From Ardenticatenaceae bacterium (GTDB taxonomy: Bacteria; Chloroflexota; Anaerolineae; Promineifilales; Promineifilaceae): a stretch of 64,000 nt of DNA. Positions 51,790 through 61,746 of this stretch are shown piece after piece; within the stretch, counting starts at the first letter, position 1, and each line of letters begins with the position of its first letter. The stretch is taken from contig JACKBT010000006.1 of NCBI GenBank assembly GCA_020634415.1, positions 1 to 64,000 on the forward strand, read 5' to 3'. The notes under the pieces are model-generated. The model was not told the origin of the DNA. It ran no database searches and saw only the letters and a program-made list of their open reading frames with translations. Position numbers and translations under genes: made by a program.

Positions 51790-53175
51790 GTGAGCGATTT
51801 GCTGTTGAAGCTGCGTAATTTGCGGCGGCGTTTCCTTACCGCCGATTTGAAGGCTCTGGTCAAAGACTCCTCCTGGACAATGGGCGGCAATATTGCCAGT
51901 TCTGGGCTTTATTTGGTGGAAACGATGCTGCTGGCCCGTTATTTTTCCCAGGAACTGCTGGGTGTTTACTTCCTCATCATCAGCTTTCCCGAATTGGTGC
52001 AGCAGGTGCTTGACGTGCGGGTGAGAGAGGTCATGGTGCGTTACCTAAGCATGTTTGTGGCGCAAAATGAGCATAGGAAGGTGATGGCTTTGATCAAACT
52101 GTTGTGGCTGGTTGATTTTGGGGTGGCTAGTCTGGCCTTACTAATTGTAGCTCTGTTTAGTCGGCTGGTGTCGGCTTCGCTGCTGGATGATCCCAGTTTT
52201 GCCTGGTTAATGAGTTTGTATGCCGTGGGGATGCTGTTTGGTTCGTTAGATAGTGCCTCGGGGCCAATTTTGAGGGTGTTTGGCCGTTTTGACATGGCTT
52301 TTGGGGCAGGCCTGGCTATTTCTGTGGGGAGCTTTGCGGCTACCTTGATTGTTGTTTTGGTGGATGGCGGCATTGAGGGTCTTATTTATGGCAAAGTCCT
52401 GGTGTTTATTCTCAGTACCCTTGTTCTGGGGGTCTTGAGCTTAAGGCTAATCAGGCTGGAGGTAAATAGTAGTTTCCGTGTGCCGTTGAGTGAAATAGTT
52501 GGTTATCGCCAAGAGATTTTTCGTTTCGCTTTTCATGTAAACATTAGTTCTACGATGAAGACCTTAGCTGGTAAGCTAGACGTGATTATTGTAGGAGCCA
52601 TTTTAGGCCCTGCTTCGGTATCGATTTATAAAGTGCTGACCCAATTTTCTAAAACGCTCCGCCTGTTAAGTGATCCTTTACTGTTAGCTGTGTACCCCCG
52701 TTTTTCGCTGCTGGCTGCCCAAAAAAAAGTAAGTCATATAAATGCTTTGGTGAAACGCCTTACTATTGGGCTTGTTTTCCCACTATCAATAATGATGATT
52801 GTAATCATAGTATTCCGGGGGCAACTGGTCAGAGCTTTTGCTGGTCAAGATTATGTAAATTACTCAATGATTTTTGTTATAGCTGTTGCGGGGATGGTGC
52901 CAGGGCTTCTCTTTTTCTGGATAACTCCCTTTCTTCTTAGCCTGGACTTGGCTCATCTCAGGACTAAGGGCATCGTTGTAAGTAAACTCATAGGTTTAAT
53001 AGCTTTAGGTGGCCTTACCTGGTTATGGGGGCTTACAGGGTCAGCGATTGGGTATAGTATTTCTTGGTCTTTAGTAGTTTTTGTTAACCTATGGCAAATC
53101 ATTGCCTGGAAGCGTGATTGGCACCTAAAAAGCATTTGGCAGCCTATATCTGCCAAATACTTGTCGGGTCGGTAG
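51790..53175 (+). CDS. Wzx-type polysaccharide flippase
   Basis: MATE/MVF-fold oligosaccharide transporter with about 12-14 membrane segments (TMGGNIASSGLYLVETMLLARYFSQELLGVYF ... ILGPASVSIYKVLTQFSKTLRLLSDPLLLAVYPRFS). It flips lipid-linked repeat units across the membrane. GTG 51790 has GAGGGAAAG upstream; an in-frame GTG 51763 overlapping the previous stop is possible. Confidence 0.9.
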   Translation: MSDLLLKLRNLRRRFLTADLKALVKDSSWTMGGNIASSGLYLVETMLLARYFSQELLGVYFLIISFPELVQQVLDVRVREVMVRYLSMFVAQNEHRKVMALIKLLWLVDFGVASLALLIVALFSRLVSASLLDDPSFAWLMSLYAVGMLFGSLDSASGPILRVFGRFDMAFGAGLAISVGSFAATLIVVLVDGGIEGLIYGKVLVFILSTLVLGVLSLRLIRLEVNSSFRVPLSEIVGYRQEIFRFAFHVNISSTMKTLAGKLDVIIVGAILGPASVSIYKVLTQFSKTLRLLSDPLLLAVYPRFSLLAAQKKVSHINALVKRLTIGLVFPLSIMMIVIIVFRGQLVRAFAGQDYVNYSMIFVIAVAGMVPGLLFFWITPFLLSLDLAHLRTKGIVVSKLIGLIALGGLTWLWGLTGSAIGYSISWSLVVFVNLWQIIAWKRDWHLKSIWQPISAKYLSGR

Positions 53176-53204
53176 GGGTTTACTAAAACGACCGTTATAA
53201 CAGT

Positions 53205-53873
53205 ATGATTTGGTCAGATTTTGTTCTTGTCTGGGGTCTGCCGCCTCTTTTCTTTTTGCTGCTTTTCATTTTGTCTACGTTCATTCTTTATCTGTTTATA
53301 AAAAGCCCCCGCTCCTTCTTGTTTAAGGAAGATATTCAAAACAAGGTGGACAAGAAAAAAAGACTACCATCAGGGGCCAATGTTCGCTTGAGTTATGGCT
53401 ATCTGCTGGCCTTGCTGCTGCTTGATAATGGTATTCAGGCAACGCTGTTTTATCGAATATCGCGCTATTTGTTGGAGCACCGCTGGCGCTCGTTAGCAGT
53501 GGTTGTCCATGCCTTCGCCAAATTTTTGACCCATATTGACATCTCTCCCCATGCTGTTATTGGGCCGGGACTGACTTTTTATCATGGTTTAGGTGTAGTT
53601 ATTGGCAAAAATACAAAGTTAGGCAGCCGGGTGACGGTATGCCAAAACGTGACGACGGGTGGTGGGCGACCCCAAATTGGGGATGATGTCATCCTGTGGG
53701 CGGGAGCCAAAATCATTGGCAGTCATCAAATTGGTGATAGAGCCGAGGTAGGAGCCAATGCAGTTGTCATTAGTGATGTGCCATCTGACTGTGTAGCTGT
53801 AGGTATACCTGCTCAACGATTTTTGCCTAAAGCCAAGAATGAGCAGATTGATTTCGATATCGTAATAGATTGA
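53205..53873 (+). CDS. Membrane-anchored serine-acetyltransferase-like hexapeptide acyltransferase
   Basis: N-terminal hydrophobic segment (residues ~8-32), then a CysE-like left-handed beta-helix (IDISPHAVIGPGLTFYHGLGVVIGKNTKLGSRVTVCQNVTTGGGRPQIGDDV ... VGANAVVISDVPSDCVAVGIPA). The His in FYHG is the likely base. It probably O-acetylates a sugar of the polymer rather than serine, judged by locus context. Confidence 0.86.
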   Translation: MIWSDFVLVWGLPPLFFLLLFILSTFILYLFIKSPRSFLFKEDIQNKVDKKKRLPSGANVRLSYGYLLALLLLDNGIQATLFYRISRYLLEHRWRSLAVVVHAFAKFLTHIDISPHAVIGPGLTFYHGLGVVIGKNTKLGSRVTVCQNVTTGGGRPQIGDDVILWAGAKIIGSHQIGDRAEVGANAVVISDVPSDCVAVGIPAQRFLPKAKNEQIDFDIVID

Positions 53874-53907
53874 TGTTTGGTAAGCCACAGTATCAAGAAC
53901 GAAAAAT

Positions 53908-54612
53908 ATGAACGAAACCCATTTCAGAAGAGAAGAATATGCCGGGCGTGGTGATTATCACCTCAAATTAAACCCAAACTGGAGTTATTACCCAACCTAC
54001 TTGAGCAAAATGAAATTTGTTGAGAACACATTGAATACCATTTCACCAGATAAGCAGATTTTAGATGTGGGTTGTGGAGAAGGGGCTCTGGTTAAAAAAT
54101 ACCGGGCCAAAGGCTATTCCATTTATGGGCTAGACTATAATTACGGTGAGCCATTTATTATGGTGGGCAGTGTTACAAAACTTCCAATAGAATCGAATAG
54201 TTTTGATGTGGTTTTGTTGCTTGATGTTTTAGAGCATTTACCCTTCCCTGATCAAGAAGTGGCTTTGGAGGAGATATTTCGAATTTTACGACCAGGGGGA
54301 ATGTTCATTTTCTCAATCCCCAATCTGGCACACTTGATTTCACGCATTAAATTTATGTTTTGGGGCCGATTAGGCAGAACGGCAAAGTTAAGTAAGCATC
54401 CGGGTGATAGACCTGTTGAAGAATATATTGCTCTGCTTGAGAAAACGGGTTTTTCCATTAATCGGCGTGTAGGCATTACATTGAGCGTTCCCTTACTGAC
54501 AAGCCATTTGATATGGAGACATCCGACGAAGTTTCTCTGGCTTCATGATATGCTTGGGCGAATCAACTTACCTAATCTTTCTTTTTTGAACATTATGTTA
54601 TGCCAAAAGTAA
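53908..54612 (+). CDS. Class I SAM-dependent methyltransferase
   Basis: Motif I ILDVGCGEGALVKKYRAKG, motif II/III VVLLLDVLEHLPFPDQEVALEEIFRILRPGGMFIFSIPNLAHL. 234 residues, cytosolic. In this locus it is likely a sugar O-methyltransferase. AT-rich, with no ACGGCCGT octamer. Confidence 0.88.
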   Translation: MNETHFRREEYAGRGDYHLKLNPNWSYYPTYLSKMKFVENTLNTISPDKQILDVGCGEGALVKKYRAKGYSIYGLDYNYGEPFIMVGSVTKLPIESNSFDVVLLLDVLEHLPFPDQEVALEEIFRILRPGGMFIFSIPNLAHLISRIKFMFWGRLGRTAKLSKHPGDRPVEEYIALLEKTGFSINRRVGITLSVPLLTSHLIWRHPTKFLWLHDMLGRINLPNLSFLNIMLCQK

Positions 54613-54659
54613 AAATATAGGTGATGATTTTTGCAGGAGACTTTAACAGGATTTCAGTT

Positions 54660-55574
54660 ATGCAAAAGCCAGATTTTTTTGTTGTAGGTGCGCCCAAATG
54701 TGGTACTACGTCGCTAGATCATTACCTTAATCAACACCCTGAAGTTTTTATGGCTCGACCCAAAGAGCCGCACTTCTTTGGCACCGATTTTTTTAGGCCC
54801 GTTTATGTTCGAAATAGAGATGAATATCTATCTTTGTTTTCGTCAGTGGGCAGTGAGCGAAGGATTGGAGAAACTTCTGTCTGGTATCTTTATTCGAAAA
54901 AGGCTGCTGTTGAAATAAGAGATTTTTGTCCCAATGCACAGATAATTATTATGTTAAGAGACCCTGTGGAAATGATTTACTCTCTTCATAGCCAGCGGAC
55001 AGCTAATGGCAACGAGAAAATTCTAGATTTTGAGGCTGCATTACAAGCAGAGAGGGATCGTAAACAACAACTGGCAACTTACAGGGGAGACTACCCCTTA
55101 GAATTACTCCTTTATCGAGAGGTTGGTATGTATACGGAACAAGTTAAAAGGTATGTGGATATTTTTGGCTGGCAGAGTATTCATATCATTATTTATGATG
55201 ATTTCAAAAGTAGGACAATGCAAGTATATAAAGCAGTCTGTGCTTTTTTAGGAGTATCAACAGATTTTGAGCCAGATTTTGTGGTTTATAATAAAAATAA
55301 GCGCGTGCGTAATCAGTACCTGGCTAATTTTATGAATAATCCCCCTGGTATTTTTCAAAAAGCAGTACGAACCTTGTTATTTGATGATCTGCGTTTTGCC
55401 TTGAGAAAGCGAATTGCACAGGCTAACATGAGTTATGCTCCCCGCCAACCAATGAACCCTGCTTTAGAACAGGAATTACGGGCATTTTTTGCACCAGAGA
55501 TATATAGATTGAGTAAGTTGGTAAATAGGGATTTAACCTATTGGAGTAAAGCACAGGCTAGAGGCACTGGTTAG
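54660..55574 (+). CDS. PAPS-dependent sulfotransferase family protein
   Basis: 5'-phosphosulfate loop VVGAPKCGTTSLDHYLNQHP and 3'-phosphate site IIIMLRDPVEMIYSLHSQ are intact, with C-terminal basic region. It transfers sulfate from PAPS to a hydroxyl, here probably a sugar, giving a sulfated surface glycan. ATG 54660 puts the sulfate loop at residues ~8-20 as usual. Confidence 0.9.
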   Translation: MQKPDFFVVGAPKCGTTSLDHYLNQHPEVFMARPKEPHFFGTDFFRPVYVRNRDEYLSLFSSVGSERRIGETSVWYLYSKKAAVEIRDFCPNAQIIIMLRDPVEMIYSLHSQRTANGNEKILDFEAALQAERDRKQQLATYRGDYPLELLLYREVGMYTEQVKRYVDIFGWQSIHIIIYDDFKSRTMQVYKAVCAFLGVSTDFEPDFVVYNKNKRVRNQYLANFMNNPPGIFQKAVRTLLFDDLRFALRKRIAQANMSYAPRQPMNPALEQELRAFFAPEIYRLSKLVNRDLTYWSKAQARGTG

Positions 55575-55631
55575 GCAATCGAGTTGAGGGCTAAGAATGG
55601 ATAGCGTATATTGGCAACCTTTTAATGAGAT

Positions 55632-56831
55632 ATGTTCAATTTAGTCATGAATTTATTCTACGTAGCTGACTCACGCATACCAAGTCGTTCGACTAATTCC
55701 ATGCAGGTGATGAACATGTGCTCGGCTTTTCAAGCCGCTGGGGTTGATACCACATTGTTATGTTTTGATTACAAATCTGCTCCACTGCCGGAGGGATATC
55801 AGGGGGATTTGTGGGAATTTTATGGGATTGAAGAAGTTTTTCCTATCCAACAAATTCCTGCGCCTTTTTCGACAGGGTTGGCTCGTAGCCGAATGGCTTC
55901 GCGGCTTGTCCGCTCTTTCATTTATCCCTGGTTTTTATGGCGAATAATGAGATCGGTGAAAGAGGGGCTTGTGTTTTACGGCCGTTCGGGGTTGGCCTTG
56001 TGGTGGGCTGATAAGTTAAAGCGTTTGAGATCGCAAAAAGGCCAATACCTTAAGCTGTACATGGAAGTTCACGATTTTCCTCACAGTGCTTACTTGCAGC
56101 AACTCTTGTCGCGGCTAGATGGTGTCGTCGTGATCAGCCAGACATTGGCAGATGATCTGGCCGAAAAAGCAGGTGTACCAACCCCGAAAATAATCGTAGA
56201 ACATGATGGTGTGGCCTTGTTTCGCCACACCTTTGGTCAAGATGAGGCCAGACAGCAAATTTGTCAGCAGTTCCAGTTAGACCCCAAACGCCCCCTGGCT
56301 ATTTATACAGGGCGAGTAAACAAACCAAAGGGAGCAGAACTTTTGTTGGCGGCTGCGGGTAAACTGCAAGAGTCTGGCTGCCAACTTGTTCTGGTAGGCA
56401 AGGTTTACGACGATAGGTATCAGGCTCAGATTGACGCGCAAGGTTGGTCTCATGTGCGTCTGACGGGTTTTTTGCCACCGTCTCAAATCCCGATGGTTTT
56501 GGCAGCAGCCGATATTTTGCTGCTGCCTTCGACCGCCGACCTTCCCTATGCCAATTATATGTCGCCATTGAAACTGTTTGAATATATGGCTGCTGAACGG
56601 CCGATCATTGCCTCCGATTTACTCGTCTTACGTGAAGTTTTACAGAATCGTCACAATGCTTTGCTTGTGTCTACCGAGGATGTAGACGGGTGGGTAGAGG
56701 CCATTTGCCAGTTGATGCAGCAGCCCGAATTAGGCCAACGCCTTGCCGCACAGGCTCGTCAGGATGTGGAACAATATACCTGGAAGCGACGTGCCGAACG
56801 TATCCTCCATCATCTGGCAGCCTCTAATTAA
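55632..56831 (+). CDS. GT4 glycosyltransferase
   Basis: GT-B fold: N-terminal FYVADSRIPSRSTNSMQVMNM, C-terminal LAIYTGRVNKPKGAELLLAA, LVLVGKVYDDRYQ, LLLPSTADLPYANYMSPLKLFEYMAAERPII. 399 residues. Adds a sugar to the repeat unit; donor and linkage unknown. A Met at 55647 is an alternative start. Confidence 0.88.
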   Translation: MFNLVMNLFYVADSRIPSRSTNSMQVMNMCSAFQAAGVDTTLLCFDYKSAPLPEGYQGDLWEFYGIEEVFPIQQIPAPFSTGLARSRMASRLVRSFIYPWFLWRIMRSVKEGLVFYGRSGLALWWADKLKRLRSQKGQYLKLYMEVHDFPHSAYLQQLLSRLDGVVVISQTLADDLAEKAGVPTPKIIVEHDGVALFRHTFGQDEARQQICQQFQLDPKRPLAIYTGRVNKPKGAELLLAAAGKLQESGCQLVLVGKVYDDRYQAQIDAQGWSHVRLTGFLPPSQIPMVLAAADILLLPSTADLPYANYMSPLKLFEYMAAERPIIASDLLVLREVLQNRHNALLVSTEDVDGWVEAICQLMQQPELGQRLAAQARQDVEQYTWKRRAERILHHLAASN

Positions 56832-56834
56832 GAT

Positions 56835-57527
56835 ATGAGTGATTTCAAAGCTATTAACCTACACCACAAACAACAAGATGTGCATCAAATTCGCAGGCCA
56901 CGACACGGGCATGTACGCTACCGCATGGCCTCGCAGCTGTGGCCAGATGTGGCTGTACCCGCCCAAGTATTGGAAGTCGGTTGTGGCCGAGCTGAATATG
57001 CCCGTGCTTTGCGCGACTTAGGCCACACTGTCACCGTCACTGACCTCAGCCCCTCAAATGTAGAAGCGGCTCGTGAATTAGGTTTCACGGCCCATCAATT
57101 AGATCTCAATTTGGGGCTGCCTGTGTTTACGGATGAACTTTTTGATGTGGCGGTTATCCTGGAAGTGATTGAACATGTGGTGGCGGCTGAATTTTTATTG
57201 CAGGAGATTCAGCGCGTCCTCAAACCGGGTGGCTACCTCATCTTAAGCACCCCCAACTTTGCTTTTTGGCAGAATCGAATCAGGATATTGTGGGGGCAGC
57301 TATCGCACGATGAGGGCTATCATTACCGCTTTTTTACCGTTAAGAGTCTGAGCAAACAGCTTCAAGCTGCTGGTTTTTCGGTACAAGATTGGCGTTTTAC
57401 AATGCCCGCTTTTGGTATCAACTTGGTTCGGCGATGGCTTGGCAAAACAGGGCGCAAACACCTCGGTTTACCCCAATGGTCGGCACCGCTTCTGGCCCAA
57501 ACAATGATTGTGAGAGCAGTGAAATGA
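56835..57527 (+). CDS. Class I SAM-dependent methyltransferase
   Basis: VLEVGCGRAEYARALRDLGHTVTVTDLS and VAVILEVIEHVVAAEFLLQEIQRVLKPGGYLILSTPNFAFWQ. The region after it (LWGQLSHDEGYHYRFFTVKSL) is typical of glycan-locus methyltransferases. It starts 3 bases after the previous gene and its stop overlaps the next start (ATGA). Confidence 0.9.
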   Translation: MSDFKAINLHHKQQDVHQIRRPRHGHVRYRMASQLWPDVAVPAQVLEVGCGRAEYARALRDLGHTVTVTDLSPSNVEAARELGFTAHQLDLNLGLPVFTDELFDVAVILEVIEHVVAAEFLLQEIQRVLKPGGYLILSTPNFAFWQNRIRILWGQLSHDEGYHYRFFTVKSLSKQLQAAGFSVQDWRFTMPAFGINLVRRWLGKTGRKHLGLPQWSAPLLAQTMIVRAVK

Positions 57528-58297
57528 GTTTTATTGGCCTTGATGAAAATCAGAATCCCCAGGTTCTATCTAGCAAGAAGTTAGGCAGCATCGTTTCTAA
57601 CAGCCTGATTCTTGAAGAATTGATTAACTTTTTCAAGGATAAGGCCTTCGACACGTTGATAGATGTTGGCTGTGGCACAAAACCCTACGAACCTGTGTAT
57701 GAAAAAAGCTGTCGGCGCAGTTTTGGCTTTGATGTCGATCATTCACCCCATAATTTGTCCAAAGCAGCATTTTTAGCCAGTGCGGAAAACATTCCTTTAT
57801 TATCGGACTCGGCCGATGTTATTCTTTGTTCTGAGGTCTTGGAACATGTGCCTGAACCCTGGCAAGCGCTTGACGAGATGGCCCGTATTGCTAAACCTGG
57901 GGCTTGGATCATTATCACCACCCCGTTTTTAGTGTCTGTTCACGAGCCTCCTTATGATTTTTACCGCTATACAGAATTTGGGCTGCGTCACCTGCTAAAT
58001 AGAGCTGGGTTTGAAGTAGAGCGGCTGGTGGTAAAAAACGAAAAAATCGGCGTTTTCTTGTCCCAAATTCTATGGTTTCAAACAAAATTCTGGTGGATGG
58101 TCACGAAATGGACGAAAGTAAAGTCTGTTTATTCCGATGGTAATCCATTTTTATGGCTAGGTGTTGTCGTGCCACAAAAAATATATCTGAAATTGTTTCG
58201 TAAAATTCGTGACAAATATCCTTCTTCTATAAAGAAGCTGAGCCGATCTACAGCTGGCTATATTGTGATAGGACGTTATAAGCAGGTTGGGGATTAA
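57524..58297 (+). CDS. Class I SAM-dependent methyltransferase
   Basis: LIDVGCGTKPYEPVYEKSCRRSFGFDVDHS, VILCSEVLEHVPEPWQALDEMARIAKPGAWIIITTPFLV, HEPPYDFYRYTEFGLRHLLNRAGFEVERL. The PxxFYRYT segment is typical of glycan-locus methyltransferases. ATG 57524 overlaps the preceding TGA. Confidence 0.9.
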   Translation: MSFIGLDENQNPQVLSSKKLGSIVSNSLILEELINFFKDKAFDTLIDVGCGTKPYEPVYEKSCRRSFGFDVDHSPHNLSKAAFLASAENIPLLSDSADVILCSEVLEHVPEPWQALDEMARIAKPGAWIIITTPFLVSVHEPPYDFYRYTEFGLRHLLNRAGFEVERLVVKNEKIGVFLSQILWFQTKFWWMVTKWTKVKSVYSDGNPFLWLGVVVPQKIYLKLFRKIRDKYPSSIKKLSRSTAGYIVIGRYKQVGD

Positions 58298-58298
58298 G

Positions 58299-59399
58299 TT
58301 GCGGTTATTACACATTTTGTGGACAGGGGATATAGGGGGTGCGGAAAGAGCAAGTTTTCAACTGGTTCAGGCGCAAATGCAGCAGCCGGATTTCCAGGTA
58401 GCTGTCGCTTTTGGTCAGCAGCAGGGTTATTATGCCGAACAGTTGGTAAAGTTGGGAGTAGAGGTCACTGACTTATGTATGAAGTCGGCGCATGATGTGG
58501 GGGCTGTGCCCCGTATCCGGCAGGCTTTGGCAGCATATGATGCCCATCACTTTCATGTTGCAGAACCTTTGATTATGTTGGGCAGTATTCTGACACCAGG
58601 TATTCGGCGTTACTACACTTATCGGGCAGGTTATCACGAAAGACAGGGGAAACGGGCACTGCGTTTTCGGTTAATCCGGTGGTTGGTGCGTAATTGGTTT
58701 ACGGCCGTTTCTGCCAATACCGCTTTTGGAGCCAGAGTTGCCGAAAATTTACTCCAACTGCCTGCCAACAGTGTCCTGGTAACTTACAACGGTGTCAACT
58801 TTAGTTTGCTCAACCCTACTTTGAGCCGACAGGAAGCCCGTCATAAGCTAAACATACCCAATGACAAATTTCTGATCGGCACCGTCTCTAATCTGAAAAA
58901 CTGGAAACGTACCGATTGGTTATTACGTGCTGCCGCCCCGCTGCCAGATAAGAATTGGCAGTTGCTCATTGTGGGTGATGGCCCCATGCGCCCACAATTG
59001 GAACAATTAGCCAATGAACTGGCAATTAGTGAGCAAGTCACCTTTGCTGGACAGCAAAAACAGGTTGCTGATTGGCTGGTAGGTTTGGATGCTTTTGTTT
59101 TGCCCTCATCATCTGGCGAATCTTTTGGTAATGCGGCTGTAGAAGCAATGGCTCTAGGGTTGCCCACAATTGTATGCAGTGATGGTGGAGGATTAACTGA
59201 ACATATCGTTCCTGACCAGACAGGTTGGATTGCAGATGGTATAGAGGGGATTACTAATTGTTTGGCGAAGATAGCCCAAGAACGTGAGCAGGCGCAACAA
59301 GTTGGCGTGAGGGGTAAGCAGGCTGTGCGGGAGAAATATACAGTAGAAAAGATGGTTCACGCCTATAATCAGCTGTATGCTGCGATAGGTGTTCGGTGA
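58299..59399 (+). CDS. GT4 glycosyltransferase
   Basis: N-terminal LLHILWTGDIGGAERASFQLVQ, nucleotide-sugar half FLIGTVSNLKNWKRTDWLLRAAA, LLIVGDGPMRPQLEQLA, FVLPSSSGESFGNAAVEAMALGLPTIVCSDGG with the E-x7-E motif. The start is probably TTG 58299 (GGGGA upstream, one base after the previous stop); TTG 58287 is in frame. Its stop overlaps the next gene's GTG. Confidence 0.9.
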   Translation: MRLLHILWTGDIGGAERASFQLVQAQMQQPDFQVAVAFGQQQGYYAEQLVKLGVEVTDLCMKSAHDVGAVPRIRQALAAYDAHHFHVAEPLIMLGSILTPGIRRYYTYRAGYHERQGKRALRFRLIRWLVRNWFTAVSANTAFGARVAENLLQLPANSVLVTYNGVNFSLLNPTLSRQEARHKLNIPNDKFLIGTVSNLKNWKRTDWLLRAAAPLPDKNWQLLIVGDGPMRPQLEQLANELAISEQVTFAGQQKQVADWLVGLDAFVLPSSSGESFGNAAVEAMALGLPTIVCSDGGGLTEHIVPDQTGWIADGIEGITNCLAKIAQEREQAQQVGVRGKQAVREKYTVEKMVHAYNQLYAAIGVR

Positions 59400-60571
59400 T
59401 ACATACACGCCTCTTTAATGGAAGACGGATCGCCCTTGTCACCAATATTCCCCGGCCCTATCGTATCCCCTTGTTTGAAGCCCTGAATCAGACATTGTTA
59501 GATTCAGGCAGTGACCTAAAGATCTTTTTCTTCTCGGACATTAAAAAGCATGTGCGGCGTAGAGAGATTGAGGTGGCAAACGGCCGTTATCCCCACCAAT
59601 CCGTATATGGCTACGAACTTTCCTTCGGTTTCGAGCGTGTCATCTCCATTCCCACACCCCTCTGGTCAGCCCTGCATCAATACCAACCACATGCCATTAT
59701 TTCCGGTTCCTTTGGTTTAGCCGGGTACCTCAGTTGGCTCTACAGTCGCCGTGCATCCATCCCCTACATTCAATGGTCTGGGGCAACCAGCAACCGGCAA
59801 GGGCAGGGGGGAGATATTGTGGGTATAACACAAGGTTTTTTGGCTCGTCGCGCACAGTCCAGCCTTGCCTATGGCACTGTTGCCCGTGACTATTTAATCC
59901 AGCTTGGCGCAGACCCCCAAACCGTTATCGCTGGTGTTAATACCATTGACGTTGCCTATTTCCGCCAGCGAGCAGCCCAACTACAAGCTGAAGCCAACTC
60001 ACTCAAAGCCGAACACAACTTAACAGGCGTTAATTTGCTTTATGTTGGCAACCTCGTATCCCTTAAAGGCATCGAATACCTATTACAAGCCTTGCACCAA
60101 ATCGCCCCTACGACGAACTCTTTTCATCTGCATCTAGTAGGCGGTGGCCCCGACAAAGCATCATTAGAAGCCCTAGTACAAAGCCTACAGTTAGAATGTT
60201 CCGTGCATTTTTGGGGGGCACATCCTCCAGAAAACGTCCCCCTCTTTTATGCATTGGCCGATGTTCTGGTTTTCCCTTCCTTGTATGATGTTTGGGGATT
60301 GGTCGTTAATGAAGCGATGGCCTGTGGCTTACCCATCATTTCTTCATCGTTGGCTGGCGTAACGGCCGATCTCATCCAACCAGAACAAAACGGTTTTGTC
60401 GTAGACCCCCGTGACGTTCCCGGTTTCGCCGCAGCTCTGGGCCGAGTCATATCGGATGAGGCTTTACGCCAGCGCATGGGTTATGCTTCTACGCGCCTTA
60501 TTGACGAAAAAGCAACCATACCTCATGCTGTCGCCGCATTTCTTCAGGCTTTACAAATTGCATTGACATGA
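59396..60571 (+). CDS. GT4 glycosyltransferase
   Basis: IALVTNIPRPYRIPLFEALNQ at the N-terminus; LLYVGNLVSLKGIEYLLQALHQ, LHLVGGGPDKASLEALVQSL, VFPSLYDVWGLVVNEAMACGLPIISS at the C-terminus, with the family Glu in VNEAMACG. GTG 59396 overlaps the preceding stop (GTGA), so it is translationally coupled. Confidence 0.9.
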   Translation: MIHTRLFNGRRIALVTNIPRPYRIPLFEALNQTLLDSGSDLKIFFFSDIKKHVRRREIEVANGRYPHQSVYGYELSFGFERVISIPTPLWSALHQYQPHAIISGSFGLAGYLSWLYSRRASIPYIQWSGATSNRQGQGGDIVGITQGFLARRAQSSLAYGTVARDYLIQLGADPQTVIAGVNTIDVAYFRQRAAQLQAEANSLKAEHNLTGVNLLYVGNLVSLKGIEYLLQALHQIAPTTNSFHLHLVGGGPDKASLEALVQSLQLECSVHFWGAHPPENVPLFYALADVLVFPSLYDVWGLVVNEAMACGLPIISSSLAGVTADLIQPEQNGFVVDPRDVPGFAAALGRVISDEALRQRMGYASTRLIDEKATIPHAVAAFLQALQIALT

Positions 60572-61701
60572 AAACAGGTGTAAAGCCCCCTTCCATTATC
60601 ATTATCGGCCCCACACCACCACCCTATCACGGTGTAGCCATCTCTACCCAACTCATTTTACAATCCCCTGAATTCAGCGACCTCAACCTGGTTCACCTCG
60701 ATACCTCAGACCGACGCAGTATCTCTAATATTGGCAGCTTTGATATAGGGAACATCACTCTGGGATTATGGCACGCATTACAGCTCTCCTTTCTCATGGT
60801 TAAGTATCGCCCCGCGCTTGTTTATTTACCGCTCTCACAAGGCACAGGTGGCTTTTTGCGGGATGCAACTTTTTTATTGCCAGCTAAATGGCTAAGGATA
60901 CCCACCATCATTCATTTGCGGGGCAGCGAATTCCAAGAATTTTACCAAGCGGCTCACCCAGTTTTGCAATGGCTCATTCGGTATAGTTTGCGTGGCATAA
61001 CCCGCGCTATCGTCTTAGGCCAACGGCTGCGCTATTTGTTTGAAACATTGCTCCCTGACGAAAAAATTGCGGTCATTCCCAACGGGGCTGAGGATTTTTA
61101 TAGTGAAGTGAATGCCCCGGAAATGGCTGAAAAGGATGACAAAGTTCGGGGAATCTATTTAGGTAATTTAATGTCTCGTAAAGGGGTGTTTGTGGCTCTG
61201 AAAGCGGCCGTTTTGGTTGCCAGGAAACATCCTAACTTTGAATTTATTTTAGCCGGACAATGGTTTGATCAGACCGAAAAAGAACAGGCCGATGCACTGC
61301 TCCTAGCGCATCAAGATGTCGCTGATCGCATTCATTTTGTCGGGGTAGTAACTGGACAAACGAAATATACCCTACTGCAACAGTGCGATTTTATGGTTTT
61401 TCCACCAGTCAGCCCAGAGGGGCATCCGCGTGTTGTTTTGGAATCTATGGTGGCGGGTTTGCCCATCATTTCCACAGATCAAGGGGCCATCTCTGAAACG
61501 GTTGTAGATGAAGTAACAGGTTTTATTGTACCAACGAACGATATTGATACAGTGGTTTGCAAGATGAACCTGTTGATTGAAAATGCGGCCAAACGATTAG
61601 AAATGGCCGAGGCTGCACGACAGCGTTATCTGAAGCATTATACAATTGCTCAAGCTAATCAGGCATTGGCTGTCTTGTTTGAGCAAGTGATCGCCGAATA
61701 A
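60568..61701 (+). CDS. GT4 glycosyltransferase
   Basis: N-terminal IIIIGPTPPPYHGVAISTQLIL and C-terminal GIYLGNLMSRKGVFVALKAA, FILAGQWFDQTEKEQADALL, FMVFPPVSPEGHPRVVLESMVAGLPIISTDQG. ATG 60568 overlaps the preceding TGA. 377 residues. Confidence 0.9.
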   Translation: MKTGVKPPSIIIIGPTPPPYHGVAISTQLILQSPEFSDLNLVHLDTSDRRSISNIGSFDIGNITLGLWHALQLSFLMVKYRPALVYLPLSQGTGGFLRDATFLLPAKWLRIPTIIHLRGSEFQEFYQAAHPVLQWLIRYSLRGITRAIVLGQRLRYLFETLLPDEKIAVIPNGAEDFYSEVNAPEMAEKDDKVRGIYLGNLMSRKGVFVALKAAVLVARKHPNFEFILAGQWFDQTEKEQADALLLAHQDVADRIHFVGVVTGQTKYTLLQQCDFMVFPPVSPEGHPRVVLESMVAGLPIISTDQGAISETVVDEVTGFIVPTNDIDTVVCKMNLLIENAAKRLEMAEAARQRYLKHYTIAQANQALAVLFEQVIAE

Positions 61702-61746
61702 TTCCCCGCAAAATGGGACCGTTTGACCATCATAATGAGGACTGAT

